A stretch of 64,000 bases of DNA from positions 1 to 64,000 of the forward strand of contig JAUYFM010000033.1 in NCBI GenBank assembly GCA_030690945.1, in the 5' to 3' direction. The notes beneath the pieces are model-generated. The model saw nothing but the letters and a program-made list of their open reading frames with translations, was not told where the DNA came from and searched no databases. A program made the position numbers and the translations under genes. The stretch comes from Smithellaceae bacterium. Its GTDB lineage: Bacteria; Desulfobacterota; Syntrophia; Syntrophales; Smithellaceae. Positions 45,292 through 54,470 of this stretch are shown here, in pieces (positions within the stretch are counted from its first letter, which is position 1; every line of letters starts with the position of its first letter).

Positions 45292-46342
45292 AAACATTCC
45301 AATAGGGCCGCATAACGTCAATCACCGATTTGATGACCGGTTTATTTTCATCATCGGCTGCCTGTTCCATGGCGTCAAGCTTTTTGTCCGTCCAATGCGT
45401 TTCATCGAACATCTCTTCGAGTGTCGCCTTAACTGATCGGGCCAGTCCCATGATATGATAACCGCCTTCCAGCACCGCCACGACCCTTCCTGCACAATAT
45501 TTATCCGCAATATTGAGCAATACACGTGCCATGGCGGCAAAGCCTTCCGGCGTGACGCGCATCGAGCCCATCGGATCTTGATAGTAGGTGTCAAAACCCG
45601 CCGAGACGAGAATTAACTCCGGATCAAACGCCTGTGCAATCGGTTCCAGAACTCTGCGAAACGCCGAAATGAACGTCCCGTTAACCGCACCCGGTCTGAG
45701 CGGTACATTCACCGTATAACCCAAAGCCTGACCTGAACCGATCTCATGCAAGCTTCCCGTACCCGGATAATGCGGATACTGATGCGTGGAAAAATACAGC
45801 ACCCGCCGGTCGGAATAAAAAATATTCTGCGTACCGTTGCCATGATGCAAATCCCAATCGACAATCAGGATTTTTTTGAGGCCGTGCTTTTTCATCGCGT
45901 GCCTGGCGCCGATGGCAACATTATTAAAAACACAAAAACCGGCGGAGTTTTCCGCGTCCGCGTGATGGCCGGGCGGTCGCACCAGGGCAAAAGCGTTATC
46001 CACTCGGCCATCCATGACACCGTCAATGGCGTTACATAAGCCGCCTACCGCCAGTTTGGCAATTTCATAAGTGTCCGGGCCGGCAATGGTATCGGAATCG
46101 AGAAAGACACAGTCCTTTCCGGCAGTGCCGGCAATGTGGTCAATATAGGATGACGTATGGACGTAAGCGATTTCGTCATAACTTGCCTCGCGAGGCTCGA
46201 TATCCTCATACTTCCAGGACATGTGGGGATTATCCAGCATTTCATAAATAGACGCCAACCGCTGCGAACTCTCCGGATGCGAAGCTCCGGAAGCGTGCTT
46301 CAAGTAACGGCTATCTTTAACAATTCCAGTTCTTCGAGACAC
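45287..46342 (-). CDS. Histone-deacetylase/acetoin-utilisation family protein
   Basis: A 351-residue member of the arginase/deacetylase fold. Catalytic residues are in RPPGHHADAENSAGFCVFNN and the zinc site in VDWDLHHGNGTQ, with a later Asp in LVSAGFDTYYQDPMG. Bacterial members deacetylate polyamines, acetylated lysine or unknown amides. Its stop codon lies inside the repeat at 45192-45291. Confidence 0.93.
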   Translation of the reverse strand: MSRRTGIVKDSRYLKHASGASHPESSQRLASIYEMLDNPHMSWKYEDIEPREASYDEIAYVHTSSYIDHIAGTAGKDCVFLDSDTIAGPDTYEIAKLAVGGLCNAIDGVMDGRVDNAFALVRPPGHHADAENSAGFCVFNNVAIGARHAMKKHGLKKILIVDWDLHHGNGTQNIFYSDRRVLYFSTHQYPHYPGTGSLHEIGSGQALGYTVNVPLRPGAVNGTFISAFRRVLEPIAQAFDPELILVSAGFDTYYQDPMGSMRVTPEGFAAMARVLLNIADKYCAGRVVAVLEGGYHIMGLARSVKATLEEMFDETHWTDKKLDAMEQAADDENKPVIKSVIDVMRPYWNVF

Positions 46343-46467
46343 ACGCGCCTTCTTTCAAAAAAATGCTTTAGAATTGCTGGTCGTGTATCATAAATGATTT
46401 TAAAGAGCAAATGGTTCGACGGGAGGCGTGAAGTGTGAAGCGCATGGCGTGAGCATAGGGAACGGTA

Positions 46468-46773
46468 TTAACATTTCAGAAAGACCTTGAACAGATAGCC
46501 TGTTTGATACAAGTCCTCTTCCTGCGGGACGGGAAAACCATAGGCCGTGCTTTGATTGTCGTTCAATGTATCTTCGGAAGCAAGATATGAGGAAAGATGC
46601 GAAAAGGAAACCGAAGGTTCCTCGACCATCTTATCAACGGTTATTTGGATTTCAGACTCTGCCGGTTTCATGCTTACACACGTCCTTGCTTTAAGGCAAC
46701 CATTGACAATCATCAGACAAGCCAATATAAGAAGCAGTCCGTTTAGGGCAGCAGAATGACTTAAATATTTCAT
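46468..46773 (-). CDS. Small putative lipoprotein
   Basis: 101 residues with a hydrophobic signal and lipobox-like VNGC (Cys about 26). The rest has no recognised domain. It is divergent from the lipoprotein-type Ppx/GppA gene by 20 bases, which leaves little room for two promoters. Confidence 0.5.
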   Translation of the reverse strand: MKYLSHSAALNGLLLILACLMIVNGCLKARTCVSMKPAESEIQITVDKMVEEPSVSFSHLSSYLASEDTLNDNQSTAYGFPVPQEEDLYQTGYLFKVFLKC

Positions 46774-46793
46774 ATCGTCAAGGGCTACGATCC

Positions 46794-47840
46794 ATGCATA
46801 AGAAAAAATTTAAGGGGTGGTCTTATTTTACTCCAGCGCGATTTTATCGAGTCGCTTTTGTTTTATGCGTCGTTTTATTAAGCGGATGCGCGTCTGTTGG
46901 AGAGCGGATCTGTATTGAGCATCGGACGGCATTCGATATCGGTTCCGCAACCATGAAAATGAAAACCGCCAAGGTGAACAAATGCCGCGAGACCCCTGTC
47001 GAGATCATCCGGCAAAAAGAAGTCAAAGTTTCTTTTGCTGAAAACACCCGGAATCATTTATTAAGCCGCGATATTCAAAACATCGGAATAGAACAATTAA
47101 AGATCCTGAAAAAAGAGGCGATGACGCAAGGCGCGCAAACCTTCGCGGGCGTCGCCACGGCGGCATTTCGGCAGGCGGACAATACGCCCCACTTTCTTGC
47201 GGAAATAAAAGCTGAGACGGGGATAAACGTCAGGATGATTTCACAGGATGAAGAAGCTGTTTTAGGTTATAAGGCAGCGACAGCGAATACCAAAAACCCG
47301 TCGGGAAATATCGTCGTCTGGGACATTGGCGGCCATTCCATGCAGATGATCATGAAGCACAGAGATCAGAATTACCGTGTGTATCGCGGGCGCCTGGCCT
47401 CCCTGTCTTTTAAAAATCAAATCATCGAAAAAATACAGCGTCGTGCCGACGACAGACAGGCTTCGCCCAATCCCATCGGCAGGCAGAATCTGATCGCAGC
47501 CCTCGAGATCGCCATGAATGCCGCGGCGGATGTCCCGGACGAGATCAAAAATTCTATTCGTCAAACGGGAGCAACCATCATCGGCATCGGCGGCGTACAC
47601 AATCAGAGCGTTCGAAAACAGGTAGGGGAGAATTCTGCTTACCGTCGCGAAGATCTCGCCAACGTCTTGAAGGATAAACTCGATTTAACCGATATACAAA
47701 TAGGCGGTCATTACGCGGATACGGACGTTTCCAACTTGATATTAGTCTTGGGTTTCATGAAAAAGCTGGATATAGAGGAGGTTCATCTGACGGATGTGAA
47801 TCTGACGGATGGCATCTTGATCGATCCGGCTTTTTGGTAA
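46794..47840 (+). CDS. Ppx/GppA-fold protein with lipoprotein signal
   Basis: 348 residues. The N-terminus is a lipoprotein signal (VVLLSGCASVGE, Cys about 32). The mature part is an actin-like ASKHA fold of the exopolyphosphatase/GppA type: RTAFDIGSATMKMK, a middle GVATAAFRQADN, VVWDIGGHSMQM and GATIIGIGGVHN. Normal Ppx/GppA proteins are cytoplasmic, so a lipid-anchored copy is unusual. The GGGS-type phosphate loop is GGHS here. It probably acts in or outside the membrane on an unknown polyphosphate or nucleotide. Confidence 0.78.
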   Translation: MHKKKFKGWSYFTPARFYRVAFVLCVVLLSGCASVGERICIEHRTAFDIGSATMKMKTAKVNKCRETPVEIIRQKEVKVSFAENTRNHLLSRDIQNIGIEQLKILKKEAMTQGAQTFAGVATAAFRQADNTPHFLAEIKAETGINVRMISQDEEAVLGYKAATANTKNPSGNIVVWDIGGHSMQMIMKHRDQNYRVYRGRLASLSFKNQIIEKIQRRADDRQASPNPIGRQNLIAALEIAMNAAADVPDEIKNSIRQTGATIIGIGGVHNQSVRKQVGENSAYRREDLANVLKDKLDLTDIQIGGHYADTDVSNLILVLGFMKKLDIEEVHLTDVNLTDGILIDPAFW

Positions 47841-47868
47841 ATATTGTTTTTTTAAAGGAGAAAAATTT

Positions 47869-48405
47869 GTGGCAGAAGAAACAAAGGAAAAATGGCTGAA
47901 TTATCTTGCGCTGACAACGGTCATCTTCGCGGTTTGCGCAACCCTTTCCACGTTTAAAGGAGCGGGCTATTCGACAAAATCGGTGCTTTCACAAACACAG
48001 GCGGCCAACCAGTGGGCGTATTATCAGGCCAAAAGCGTTAAGGGGTACCTGTATGAAATCCAACGTGAATCTTTAGAGTTAGAAATAAAGAAAGACAACG
48101 GTAAAGCGTCAAAATCAGTTGCCGGCGAGTACGAAAAGAAAATAGCGCTTTATACGCAAAAAATTAAAAAATACGATGGTGAAAAAGCGGAGATCTTCAA
48201 AGAGGCAAAACGGCTGGAGGCGCAAAGAGACGAAGCGCAGAAGCATTCCGGCATTTTCGGCATCGCCGTCATCTTTCTGCAAATTGCCATTCTGCTTTCA
48301 TCCATCGCGGCATTGATGAAAAAGAAGCTGGTCTGGCTGGCTGGCGCCGCCTCAGGAACAGTCGGGGTGGTTTATTTTGCCAACGGCTTTTTGCTGTTTT
48401 TCTAA
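47869..48405 (+). CDS. DUF4337 membrane protein
   Basis: 178 residues from a GTG at 47869 with AAAGGAG before it. Two to three membrane helices flank a charged coiled-coil middle (about 60-120). The conserved motif QTQAANQWAYYQAKSVKGYL is typical of DUF4337 proteins, whose role is unknown. It follows the lipoprotein Ppx-like gene by 28 bases and may be co-transcribed. Confidence 0.85.
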   Translation: MAEETKEKWLNYLALTTVIFAVCATLSTFKGAGYSTKSVLSQTQAANQWAYYQAKSVKGYLYEIQRESLELEIKKDNGKASKSVAGEYEKKIALYTQKIKKYDGEKAEIFKEAKRLEAQRDEAQKHSGIFGIAVIFLQIAILLSSIAALMKKKLVWLAGAASGTVGVVYFANGFLLFF

Positions 48406-48493
48406 ACCGGGAAGAAATGCACTGTCACAGATCAATGCTGCGCTCCCTGCTCTTGGAGCGAGGCGCGAAAGTGGAATGAAATGAAGAGTTGTA

Positions 48494-48528
48494 AAAAGCC
48501 GCGCTGAAATTTCAGCACGGCTTTTTTA
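48494..48528. terminator. Bidirectional terminator
   Basis: Stem AAGCCGcGCTGAAA with TTTCAGCaCGGCTT, with T runs on the + strand and A runs before it, so it can work for both converging genes (DUF4337 and the DegT aminotransferase). Confidence 0.85.
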
Positions 48529-48576
48529 ATCCTCCCTGACCCTCCTTTCAAAAAGGAGGGAAGTTTATATTGTTTT

Positions 48577-49779
48577 CTATATATTCTTTGCCGCGCTCTC
48601 AATTGCCTTTTGGATCGTGTCGAGTCTTTCGGGGCTCATTTTCACAGAGATACCCATCACCAGTGTGCGGCTTAAAATATCTTCCGCAAAGGGAATGCTC
48701 TTGCGGGAATACTTGACCTTCCCTTTATAGGACTTATCCTTGAACGGATACTTCTTGGAGTTGGCCGTGGAAAACGCCAGAAAATGTTCCCAGTTGGGAA
48801 CATAGTGCCACTTATTATTCTTATAGCAGGTCGTATCGAGGCCTCCGGCGGAAAGCAATTTCTGGAACTTTAGCGCCGCTTTTTCTTCCGGTAGATTGAA
48901 GGCTAAAAACGTTGCGGAATCGCCTTCCGGATCCGGCAGTGTGCGGAAATTAACCCACGGCACCTGCGCCAGAGTGTCTTTAATGATCTTCTTGTTTTTC
49001 TTCTGCTCGGCCATGATGTAGTCGAGCTTGCGTAACTGCGCCAGGCCCAAAGCGCCCTGCAGTTCATTCATCCGATAGTTGAAGCCGAGAATGGTACGGC
49101 CTTCCAGCGCGCGGCTGACTTTGGGATTATGATCATGGCCGTGATCATGATACCATTCCGAACGGAGATACAAATCCTTCTTGTTGGAAATCACCATACC
49201 GCCTTCGCCGGTCGTTACGGTTTTATAATAATCGAAACTGAAAATTCCCATATCGCCGAAACCGCCCAGCTTCTTGCCTTTGAAGCTTGCGCCGCAGCCT
49301 TGAGCGTTGTCTTCCAGCACCAGCAATTTATTCTTACGGGCGATTTTGACAATTTTATCAATTTTGGCCGACGAACCGCACATATGAACGGGAATGATCG
49401 CTTTGGTGTATTTGGTCATCTTTTTTTCAATTTCGTTGGGATCAAAATTGAGCGTGTCATCGATATCACACATCACCGGAATCGCGCCGACTTCCAGAAC
49501 CGCTTCATAGGAGGCTAAAAACGTGAAGGCCGGCACCAGAACTTCATCGCCGGGTCCCACATCCATTGCCGCCAAGGCCACTTTGAGCGCGGACGAACCG
49601 GACGTCACACCCAACGCAAATTTCACGCCGCAGTATTTGGCAAATTCTTCTTCAAACTGGCGAACCTTGAAAACGCCTTTTCTTTCCTTGTCAAATCCGT
49701 ATCGCATCAGGACGCCGGTTTCCAGCACATCCATCACTTCTTTAATTTCTTCCTGACCAATCAGTTCAGCTCCTGCCAT
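48577..49779 (-). CDS. DegT/DnrJ/EryC1-family PLP aminotransferase
   Basis: A 400-residue sugar-aminotransferase-fold protein. The PLP lysine is in FDYYKTVTTGEGGM, and the helix TSGSSALKVAL binds the phosphate. These enzymes aminate keto-sugars for cell-surface glycans. No other sugar genes are adjacent. It is paired on the - strand with an iron alcohol dehydrogenase. Confidence 0.9.
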   Translation of the reverse strand: MAGAELIGQEEIKEVMDVLETGVLMRYGFDKERKGVFKVRQFEEEFAKYCGVKFALGVTSGSSALKVALAAMDVGPGDEVLVPAFTFLASYEAVLEVGAIPVMCDIDDTLNFDPNEIEKKMTKYTKAIIPVHMCGSSAKIDKIVKIARKNKLLVLEDNAQGCGASFKGKKLGGFGDMGIFSFDYYKTVTTGEGGMVISNKKDLYLRSEWYHDHGHDHNPKVSRALEGRTILGFNYRMNELQGALGLAQLRKLDYIMAEQKKNKKIIKDTLAQVPWVNFRTLPDPEGDSATFLAFNLPEEKAALKFQKLLSAGGLDTTCYKNNKWHYVPNWEHFLAFSTANSKKYPFKDKSYKGKVKYSRKSIPFAEDILSRTLVMGISVKMSPERLDTIQKAIESAAKNI

Positions 49780-49800
49780 ATATTCCTCCTTAACGTATTT

Positions 49801-49828
49801 GTAGGGAACGGTCGCGACCGTTCCCTAC
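49801..49828. repeat. Perfect 28-base palindrome
   Basis: The half-site GTAGGGAACGGTCG is followed by its exact reverse complement, in the 74-base gap between two - strand genes. The same half-sites bound a longer element at 63188-63254. On the + strand a T run follows. Confidence 0.85.
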
Positions 49829-49853
49829 GCATTTTTTCCAGGGTCAATTTCTT

Positions 49854-51011
49854 TTAATACGCTTCCGCGTAAATTGCGATCATATCTTCTTTTGTCATCT
49901 TGCGGGGATTGTTTTCCAGCGGTCTTGCAACCGTCATGGCTATATCCGCCAACGCCGGAAAATCTTTTTCCTCAACGCCGAAATCCCGAATCGAGGAGTC
50001 AACGCCGCAATCTTCAATCAGGGCTTCAACCGCATCCACCGCCAGATAAGCGGCTTCGCGGGCGGGCAGTCCTTCCGTACATTCTCCCATCGCGTCGGCG
50101 ACATCGGCGAATTTTTCCAGGGCGCCGGGCAAATTAAACGCCATGACCGGCGGCAGCAGCATCGTGTTGGCCAGACCGTGGCCGACACCGTATTTGCCGC
50201 CCAGTGGATAAGACAAAGAATGGACGGCGGTGACGCCCGCGTTGGCAAGTCCGATGCCCGCGTACAGGCTGCCCAGCAGCATCCGTTCGCGCGCGGCAAT
50301 GTTTTTGCCGTCATGCACACAGGTGCGCAGATTTTCGGCGATCAGTGAGATGGCTTCCAGCGAAAACAGTTCACTCATCGGCGACGAGTTGATTGAGGTG
50401 TAGGATTCAATCGCGTGGCACAAAGCATCCAGGCCGGTCTGCGCCGTGGGCGCGGGCGGCAGCGTAAGCGTCAGTTCCGGATCCAAGAGAGCCAGTTCGG
50501 GATAAAGATAAGGGCTGTTCATGCCTTCTTTCTTTTTCAGATTCTTGCGAACAAACACGGCGGTAAACGTTACTTCACTGCCGGTGCCGGCGGTGGTGGG
50601 AATCATGATTTTGGGCAGGCCGGCCTTCGGGATTTTATTCAACCCCAGATAATCCGTGGCGGCGCCTTTATTGGTGGCGATGACGGCGATGGCCTTGGCC
50701 ACGTCCATCGCGGAGCCGCCGCCGATGCCGATTACGATATCGCATTTATCTTTGACAGCCAGCGCCGCGCCTTCATCCGCCAGTTCGATGCGGGGCTCCG
50801 GTTCCACCTTATCAAAAACAGTGAACTTGATACCCTCGGATACCAGAATGCTGGCGATTCTTTCCTGCAATCCCGTTTTAGCCAGGTTTTTATCGATAAC
50901 AATCAATGGATTTTGCGCGTGATGCTCTTTAACATGGCTGGCAAGCGTTAAAATTGATCCGTTGCCGAAAACAATCTTTTTGGCGCCGGTAAAAGAAAAT
51001 ATTTTCCTCAT
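49854..51011 (-). CDS. Iron-containing alcohol dehydrogenase
   Basis: A 385-residue group III alcohol dehydrogenase. The NAD region is GIGGGSAMDVAKAIAV. Iron ligands lie in DALCHAIESY and in HSLSYPLGGKYGVGHGLAN. The C-terminus (NPRKMTKEDMIAIYAEAY) resembles the partial protein at position 1. It could act on lactaldehyde, butanol, or a similar alcohol; context (a DegT aminotransferase) does not decide. Confidence 0.93.
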   Translation of the reverse strand: MRKIFSFTGAKKIVFGNGSILTLASHVKEHHAQNPLIVIDKNLAKTGLQERIASILVSEGIKFTVFDKVEPEPRIELADEGAALAVKDKCDIVIGIGGGSAMDVAKAIAVIATNKGAATDYLGLNKIPKAGLPKIMIPTTAGTGSEVTFTAVFVRKNLKKKEGMNSPYLYPELALLDPELTLTLPPAPTAQTGLDALCHAIESYTSINSSPMSELFSLEAISLIAENLRTCVHDGKNIAARERMLLGSLYAGIGLANAGVTAVHSLSYPLGGKYGVGHGLANTMLLPPVMAFNLPGALEKFADVADAMGECTEGLPAREAAYLAVDAVEALIEDCGVDSSIRDFGVEEKDFPALADIAMTVARPLENNPRKMTKEDMIAIYAEAY

Positions 51012-51097
51012 AATAAACGACCTCCATCGTTATGGGTTGGGATTTGGCTACTCTGTACATTTCAAGGTTTTCCTATCACGCCAAATCAAACCTAAAG

Positions 51098-51838
51098 TCA
51101 AGTATTTTTGTGGTGTGCATACCATTCCAGTTGCCGGCAGATGCCGCGGATGATTTTCACTTCCCGCGATAAAAGACCGGAGCGGGAGAAAAAGCGGCGC
51201 AAATCCAGCATCCAGTATTCCGGGTTTTCCGGATTCAAAAAACCTATTTTGCCGAGCAAATCTTTGATTTGTTGATACATGCCTTCCGTCTCGGATGATA
51301 ACGCCAATTTGGGTGTCGCCTCCGCCGGGGTACCTGCTGCCGACGACGCGATAAAGATTTCATAGCAGAGAATCATCACGGCCTGGGAGAGATTAAGCGA
51401 GGTGAATTCGCGCGATGTCGGAATCGTCACAACGCTATGACACAAACGCAGTTGATCATTGGCGAGACCCGTGTCTTCAGGGCCGAATAAAAGCGCAATT
51501 TTGTTTTTTTGCGAAAGATCGGCAATGTTTTGCGCCGCCGCTCGCGGCGATACAAAAGGCCCGCGGGCCTTGCCCATACGGGCGGTGGTGCCCACGATGT
51601 AATTAAAGCCGCCGAGCGCCTCTTCGATGCTTTCAAAATACTGGATTTGATCTAAAACATCAGCCGCCAGATGCGTGGAGCGCTGCTCCATTTCCTCGCG
51701 GTCGTAATCCGCAGTTCCCACAACGACGATCTTGCTGATGCCCATATTCTTTGCAGCCCGCGCCACCGATCCGATATTGCCCGAATACTTGGGTTTATAT
51801 AAAACAATACTGATGTTTTTCGTTTTGGCTTTCAACAT
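51098..51838 (-). CDS. SpoU/TrmJ-family RNA 2'-O-methyltransferase
   Basis: A 246-residue SPOUT methyltransferase of the TrmJ type, with N-terminal motif KYSGNIGSVARAAKNMG, motif 2 ALLFGPEDTGLAND and motif 3 TSREFTSLNLSQAVMI. TrmJ methylates position 32 of tRNAs. A C-terminal helical extension of about 80 residues is present, as in the family. Confidence 0.88.
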   Translation of the reverse strand: MLKAKTKNISIVLYKPKYSGNIGSVARAAKNMGISKIVVVGTADYDREEMEQRSTHLAADVLDQIQYFESIEEALGGFNYIVGTTARMGKARGPFVSPRAAAQNIADLSQKNKIALLFGPEDTGLANDQLRLCHSVVTIPTSREFTSLNLSQAVMILCYEIFIASSAAGTPAEATPKLALSSETEGMYQQIKDLLGKIGFLNPENPEYWMLDLRRFFSRSGLLSREVKIIRGICRQLEWYAHHKNT

Positions 51839-51884
51839 AATTTCCTTTCATATCATCCAAAAGGCGGTGGCGTAATCCTTATCT

Positions 51885-52107
51885 GTCATTGCGAACGCAC
51901 GGCAGTGCGTGTGGCAATCCCATGGTTACGACAGTTTACGTAGCACATTTATAAATCAGTGATTAACGAAATGCACGAACAATTTATGATTAATGATACA
52001 ACAGGATTTCAATCACACGAACGCCAAAGCTCACGGGTAGGCGTGTGTACACCCCTACCCCGTGGAATTCAAGGTATTAAGATTCCTCACATACGTTCGG
52101 AATGACA
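51885..52107. repeat. Element with TGTCATT inverted ends
   Basis: About 223 bases bounded by TGTCATTGCGAACG on the left and CGTTCGGAATGACA on the right. An inner palindrome (ACGGCAGTGCGT region) lies at the left. No reading frame exists inside. It belongs to a common class of short repeats with TGTCATT ends. The gap from 51839 to 52206 holds nothing else that I can identify. Confidence 0.65.
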
Positions 52108-52206
52108 ATTGTTATAATTACGACACAGTCTCTCAAGGGAGAGGGAATTAAAGCAAAAGTTTCTTTCTCGATCAAACTGGCTACTTCGGCAGCCCAGTGG
52201 CGAGGC

Positions 52207-52902
52207 TTACCCTACCCAGGACGAGCGATCTTCAAAAACAAGGTTTCCAAAACTTGCCGGATCGTGAAAGTTTCGCTCTGAAAGCGGCAGCCAGGAAACC
52301 CAGTGGGGATGGGAGGTTTCGTTGCCGCATTTATAAAAATTGGCCCGCCAGGTTTGACCTTTGATGGTTTCCAGGACCCCGATATACTTTTCCAGCACGG
52401 CAAGGGGGACTGAGAATTCCAGAGTCCAGACAAGCGGGTGGAAAATTTCCGGTTCGACGATGGCAGGCAGACTGGCGAAGCGCCGGATTTGCCCGTCATC
52501 ATCCGGTGTCAGAGGCGCGGATTGTTTGAGCCGTCCCTCGACGCGCTCCGGGTTTGTCACATAAGACGCTAATAGCGCGCCACCGCAATTAAACTCGAAA
52601 TTAAAATACCCAAGGCCTTCTTTCGGCTGCACAAAAAATTCCACACAACTGTCTTTCCAGACATCGCTTTGAAACTTAGTATGGGCACTGAGCACATACT
52701 GATCCTCCACACGGAAAATTCCATAAATATTTTGCTCATCATACAGCAGCTTACATTGTGTACGCGGTCGGTGATCGCTTCCTTCTGGACGGAAACAGCC
52801 CACGGACAAAGGTTGCGTATGTCGCCAGAAGGCGCCATCCCAAAGTCCCTGCATTTCCGGAAGCTGTCTTGTGAATAGAATTTTGTAATATGGAATACTC
52901 AT
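52207..52902 (-). CDS. CBM9-like carbohydrate-binding domain protein
   Basis: A 231-residue protein of the carbohydrate-binding family 9-like group. Conserved segments are WKDSCVEFFVQPKEGLGYFNFEFN and WRANFYKCGNETSHPHWVSW. It has no signal peptide, so it appears cytoplasmic. These single-domain proteins are common in anaerobes and have no firm function. Confidence 0.82.
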   Translation of the reverse strand: MSIPYYKILFTRQLPEMQGLWDGAFWRHTQPLSVGCFRPEGSDHRPRTQCKLLYDEQNIYGIFRVEDQYVLSAHTKFQSDVWKDSCVEFFVQPKEGLGYFNFEFNCGGALLASYVTNPERVEGRLKQSAPLTPDDDGQIRRFASLPAIVEPEIFHPLVWTLEFSVPLAVLEKYIGVLETIKGQTWRANFYKCGNETSHPHWVSWLPLSERNFHDPASFGNLVFEDRSSWVG

Positions 52903-52949
52903 AAATTTATCGTTTGCGGTGATGACTGTTTTTTGCTATTTCCCCAAAT

Positions 52950-53612
52950 ATGAATTCGGATATGCTCTTACTTCAGCAAGGCGCCAGACTCCTGGGTGTC
53001 GAATTGGGCGAAAAAGAAATCGCCTTATTTGATCTTTATCAAAGCGAGCTCTTAAAATGGAATGCCAAAACCAACTTGATATCTGAAAAAACGGCAGGAG
53101 AAATTGTCACCCGCCACTTTCTGGATTCGCTTTCCGCCGCGCCATTTATCACCAAGCCTCAGTCCCGTCTGATCGACATCGGCTGCGGCGCTGGTTTTCC
53201 CGGCATTCCTCTAAAAATCGTCCTGCCGTCTATACAACTATCCCTTCTGGAAACCAATCGCAAAAAAGTGTCTTTTTTAAAGCACATCATTCGCTCCCTG
53301 AACCTTGACCAGACACAAACACTTCATGACCGGACGGAAAATGTTGTCCGGACGGAAACGTGGAAGGAAAAATTCGATGTGGTTATTTCCCGGGCTGCGC
53401 TTAAACTGCCCGATTTGCTGCCGCTGGGAGACTATTTTCTCGCCCCGGACGGGTTGTTGATAACTTTAAAAGGGCCGGATGTTTCCGCTGAATTGGACGC
53501 GGCCTTGACTGGTGGAAATGAATCTAAAATATATCAAGTATTTCAATATGATATAATTATGCCACTTTTAGGTCCGCCGCGAAAAATTATTATCTTCCAA
53601 AAGGCAAAATAA
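52950..53612 (+). CDS. rsmG: 16S rRNA m7G527 methyltransferase
   Basis: A 220-residue RsmG/GidB with the SAM motif IDIGCGAGFPGIPLKI (about 71-86) and the family segment KWNAKTNLI. It methylates G527 of 16S rRNA. The order rsmG-parA-parB-dnaA is a common origin-region arrangement. Confidence 0.95.
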   Translation: MNSDMLLLQQGARLLGVELGEKEIALFDLYQSELLKWNAKTNLISEKTAGEIVTRHFLDSLSAAPFITKPQSRLIDIGCGAGFPGIPLKIVLPSIQLSLLETNRKKVSFLKHIIRSLNLDQTQTLHDRTENVVRTETWKEKFDVVISRAALKLPDLLPLGDYFLAPDGLLITLKGPDVSAELDAALTGGNESKIYQVFQYDIIMPLLGPPRKIIIFQKAK

Positions 53613-53702
53613 AGTAAAAAAGCCTTCTAAAAACCCATTTTTTATGTTAGTCCTTGCTCAGGTTTTTCCAAAAGGAATCTTCGGAAGACTTACACATAAA
53701 TA

Positions 53703-54470
53703 ATGAATAAAATCATATGCATCGCAAATCAAAAAGGCGGCGTCGGTAAAACGACGACAGCTATTAATTTATCCGCCTCTCTGGCCGCGGCAAATAAGAA
53801 AACGTTGCTCATTGACGCTGACTCGCAGGGCAACTCTACCAGCGGTCTCGGTATCGACAGAGTACGCTATGATAAAGCGAATTTTTATCATGCCATGATC
53901 GGGCAGGTCACCTTGGATTCGGTTATTGTGCAGACGGCTCTCCCCAGTCTGGAAATGATTCCGTCCAACCAGGATCTGATTGGTCTGGAAGTCGAATTTG
54001 TTCACCTGGAGGACCGTGAAGTCCGTTTGCGTCAGATATTAAAATCGCTGGACAGGGCCTACGACTTTATAGTAATTGATTGCCCGCCGTCACTTGGCTT
54101 CATGACGGTCAACGCTCTCGTCGCGGCAGACTCTTTGATAGTTCCCCTACAGTGTGAGTATTTTGCCATGGAAGGATTGGGATACTTACTCAACACCGTG
54201 AAATTAGTAAAAGCTAACTTAAATCCGGAATTAGCCTTAGGCGGCATTTTATTGACGATGTTCGATGTGCGCAATTCATTGTCACATCGCGTGATGGAAG
54301 ATGTCCGCAAACATCTGGGCAATAAGGTTTTTAAAACGATCATTCCGCGCAATGTGCGGCTTTCGGAAAGCCCCAGTCACGGTTTGCCTATAATTCTTTA
54401 TGATATCAAATCGCGCGGAGCGGTTGCCTATATGGAGCTGGCACGGGAAATTCTTCAGGGGGAAAGATAA
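53703..54470 (+). CDS. parA: Chromosome partitioning ATPase ParA (Soj)
   Basis: 255 residues with the deviant Walker A motif KGGVGKTT (about 11-18), the switch DCPPSLG and a Walker-type segment LLIDADSQGN. It segregates the origin with ParB and parS sites. The next gene starts at the next base after its stop codon. Confidence 0.96.
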   Translation: MNKIICIANQKGGVGKTTTAINLSASLAAANKKTLLIDADSQGNSTSGLGIDRVRYDKANFYHAMIGQVTLDSVIVQTALPSLEMIPSNQDLIGLEVEFVHLEDREVRLRQILKSLDRAYDFIVIDCPPSLGFMTVNALVAADSLIVPLQCEYFAMEGLGYLLNTVKLVKANLNPELALGGILLTMFDVRNSLSHRVMEDVRKHLGNKVFKTIIPRNVRLSESPSHGLPIILYDIKSRGAVAYMELAREILQGER

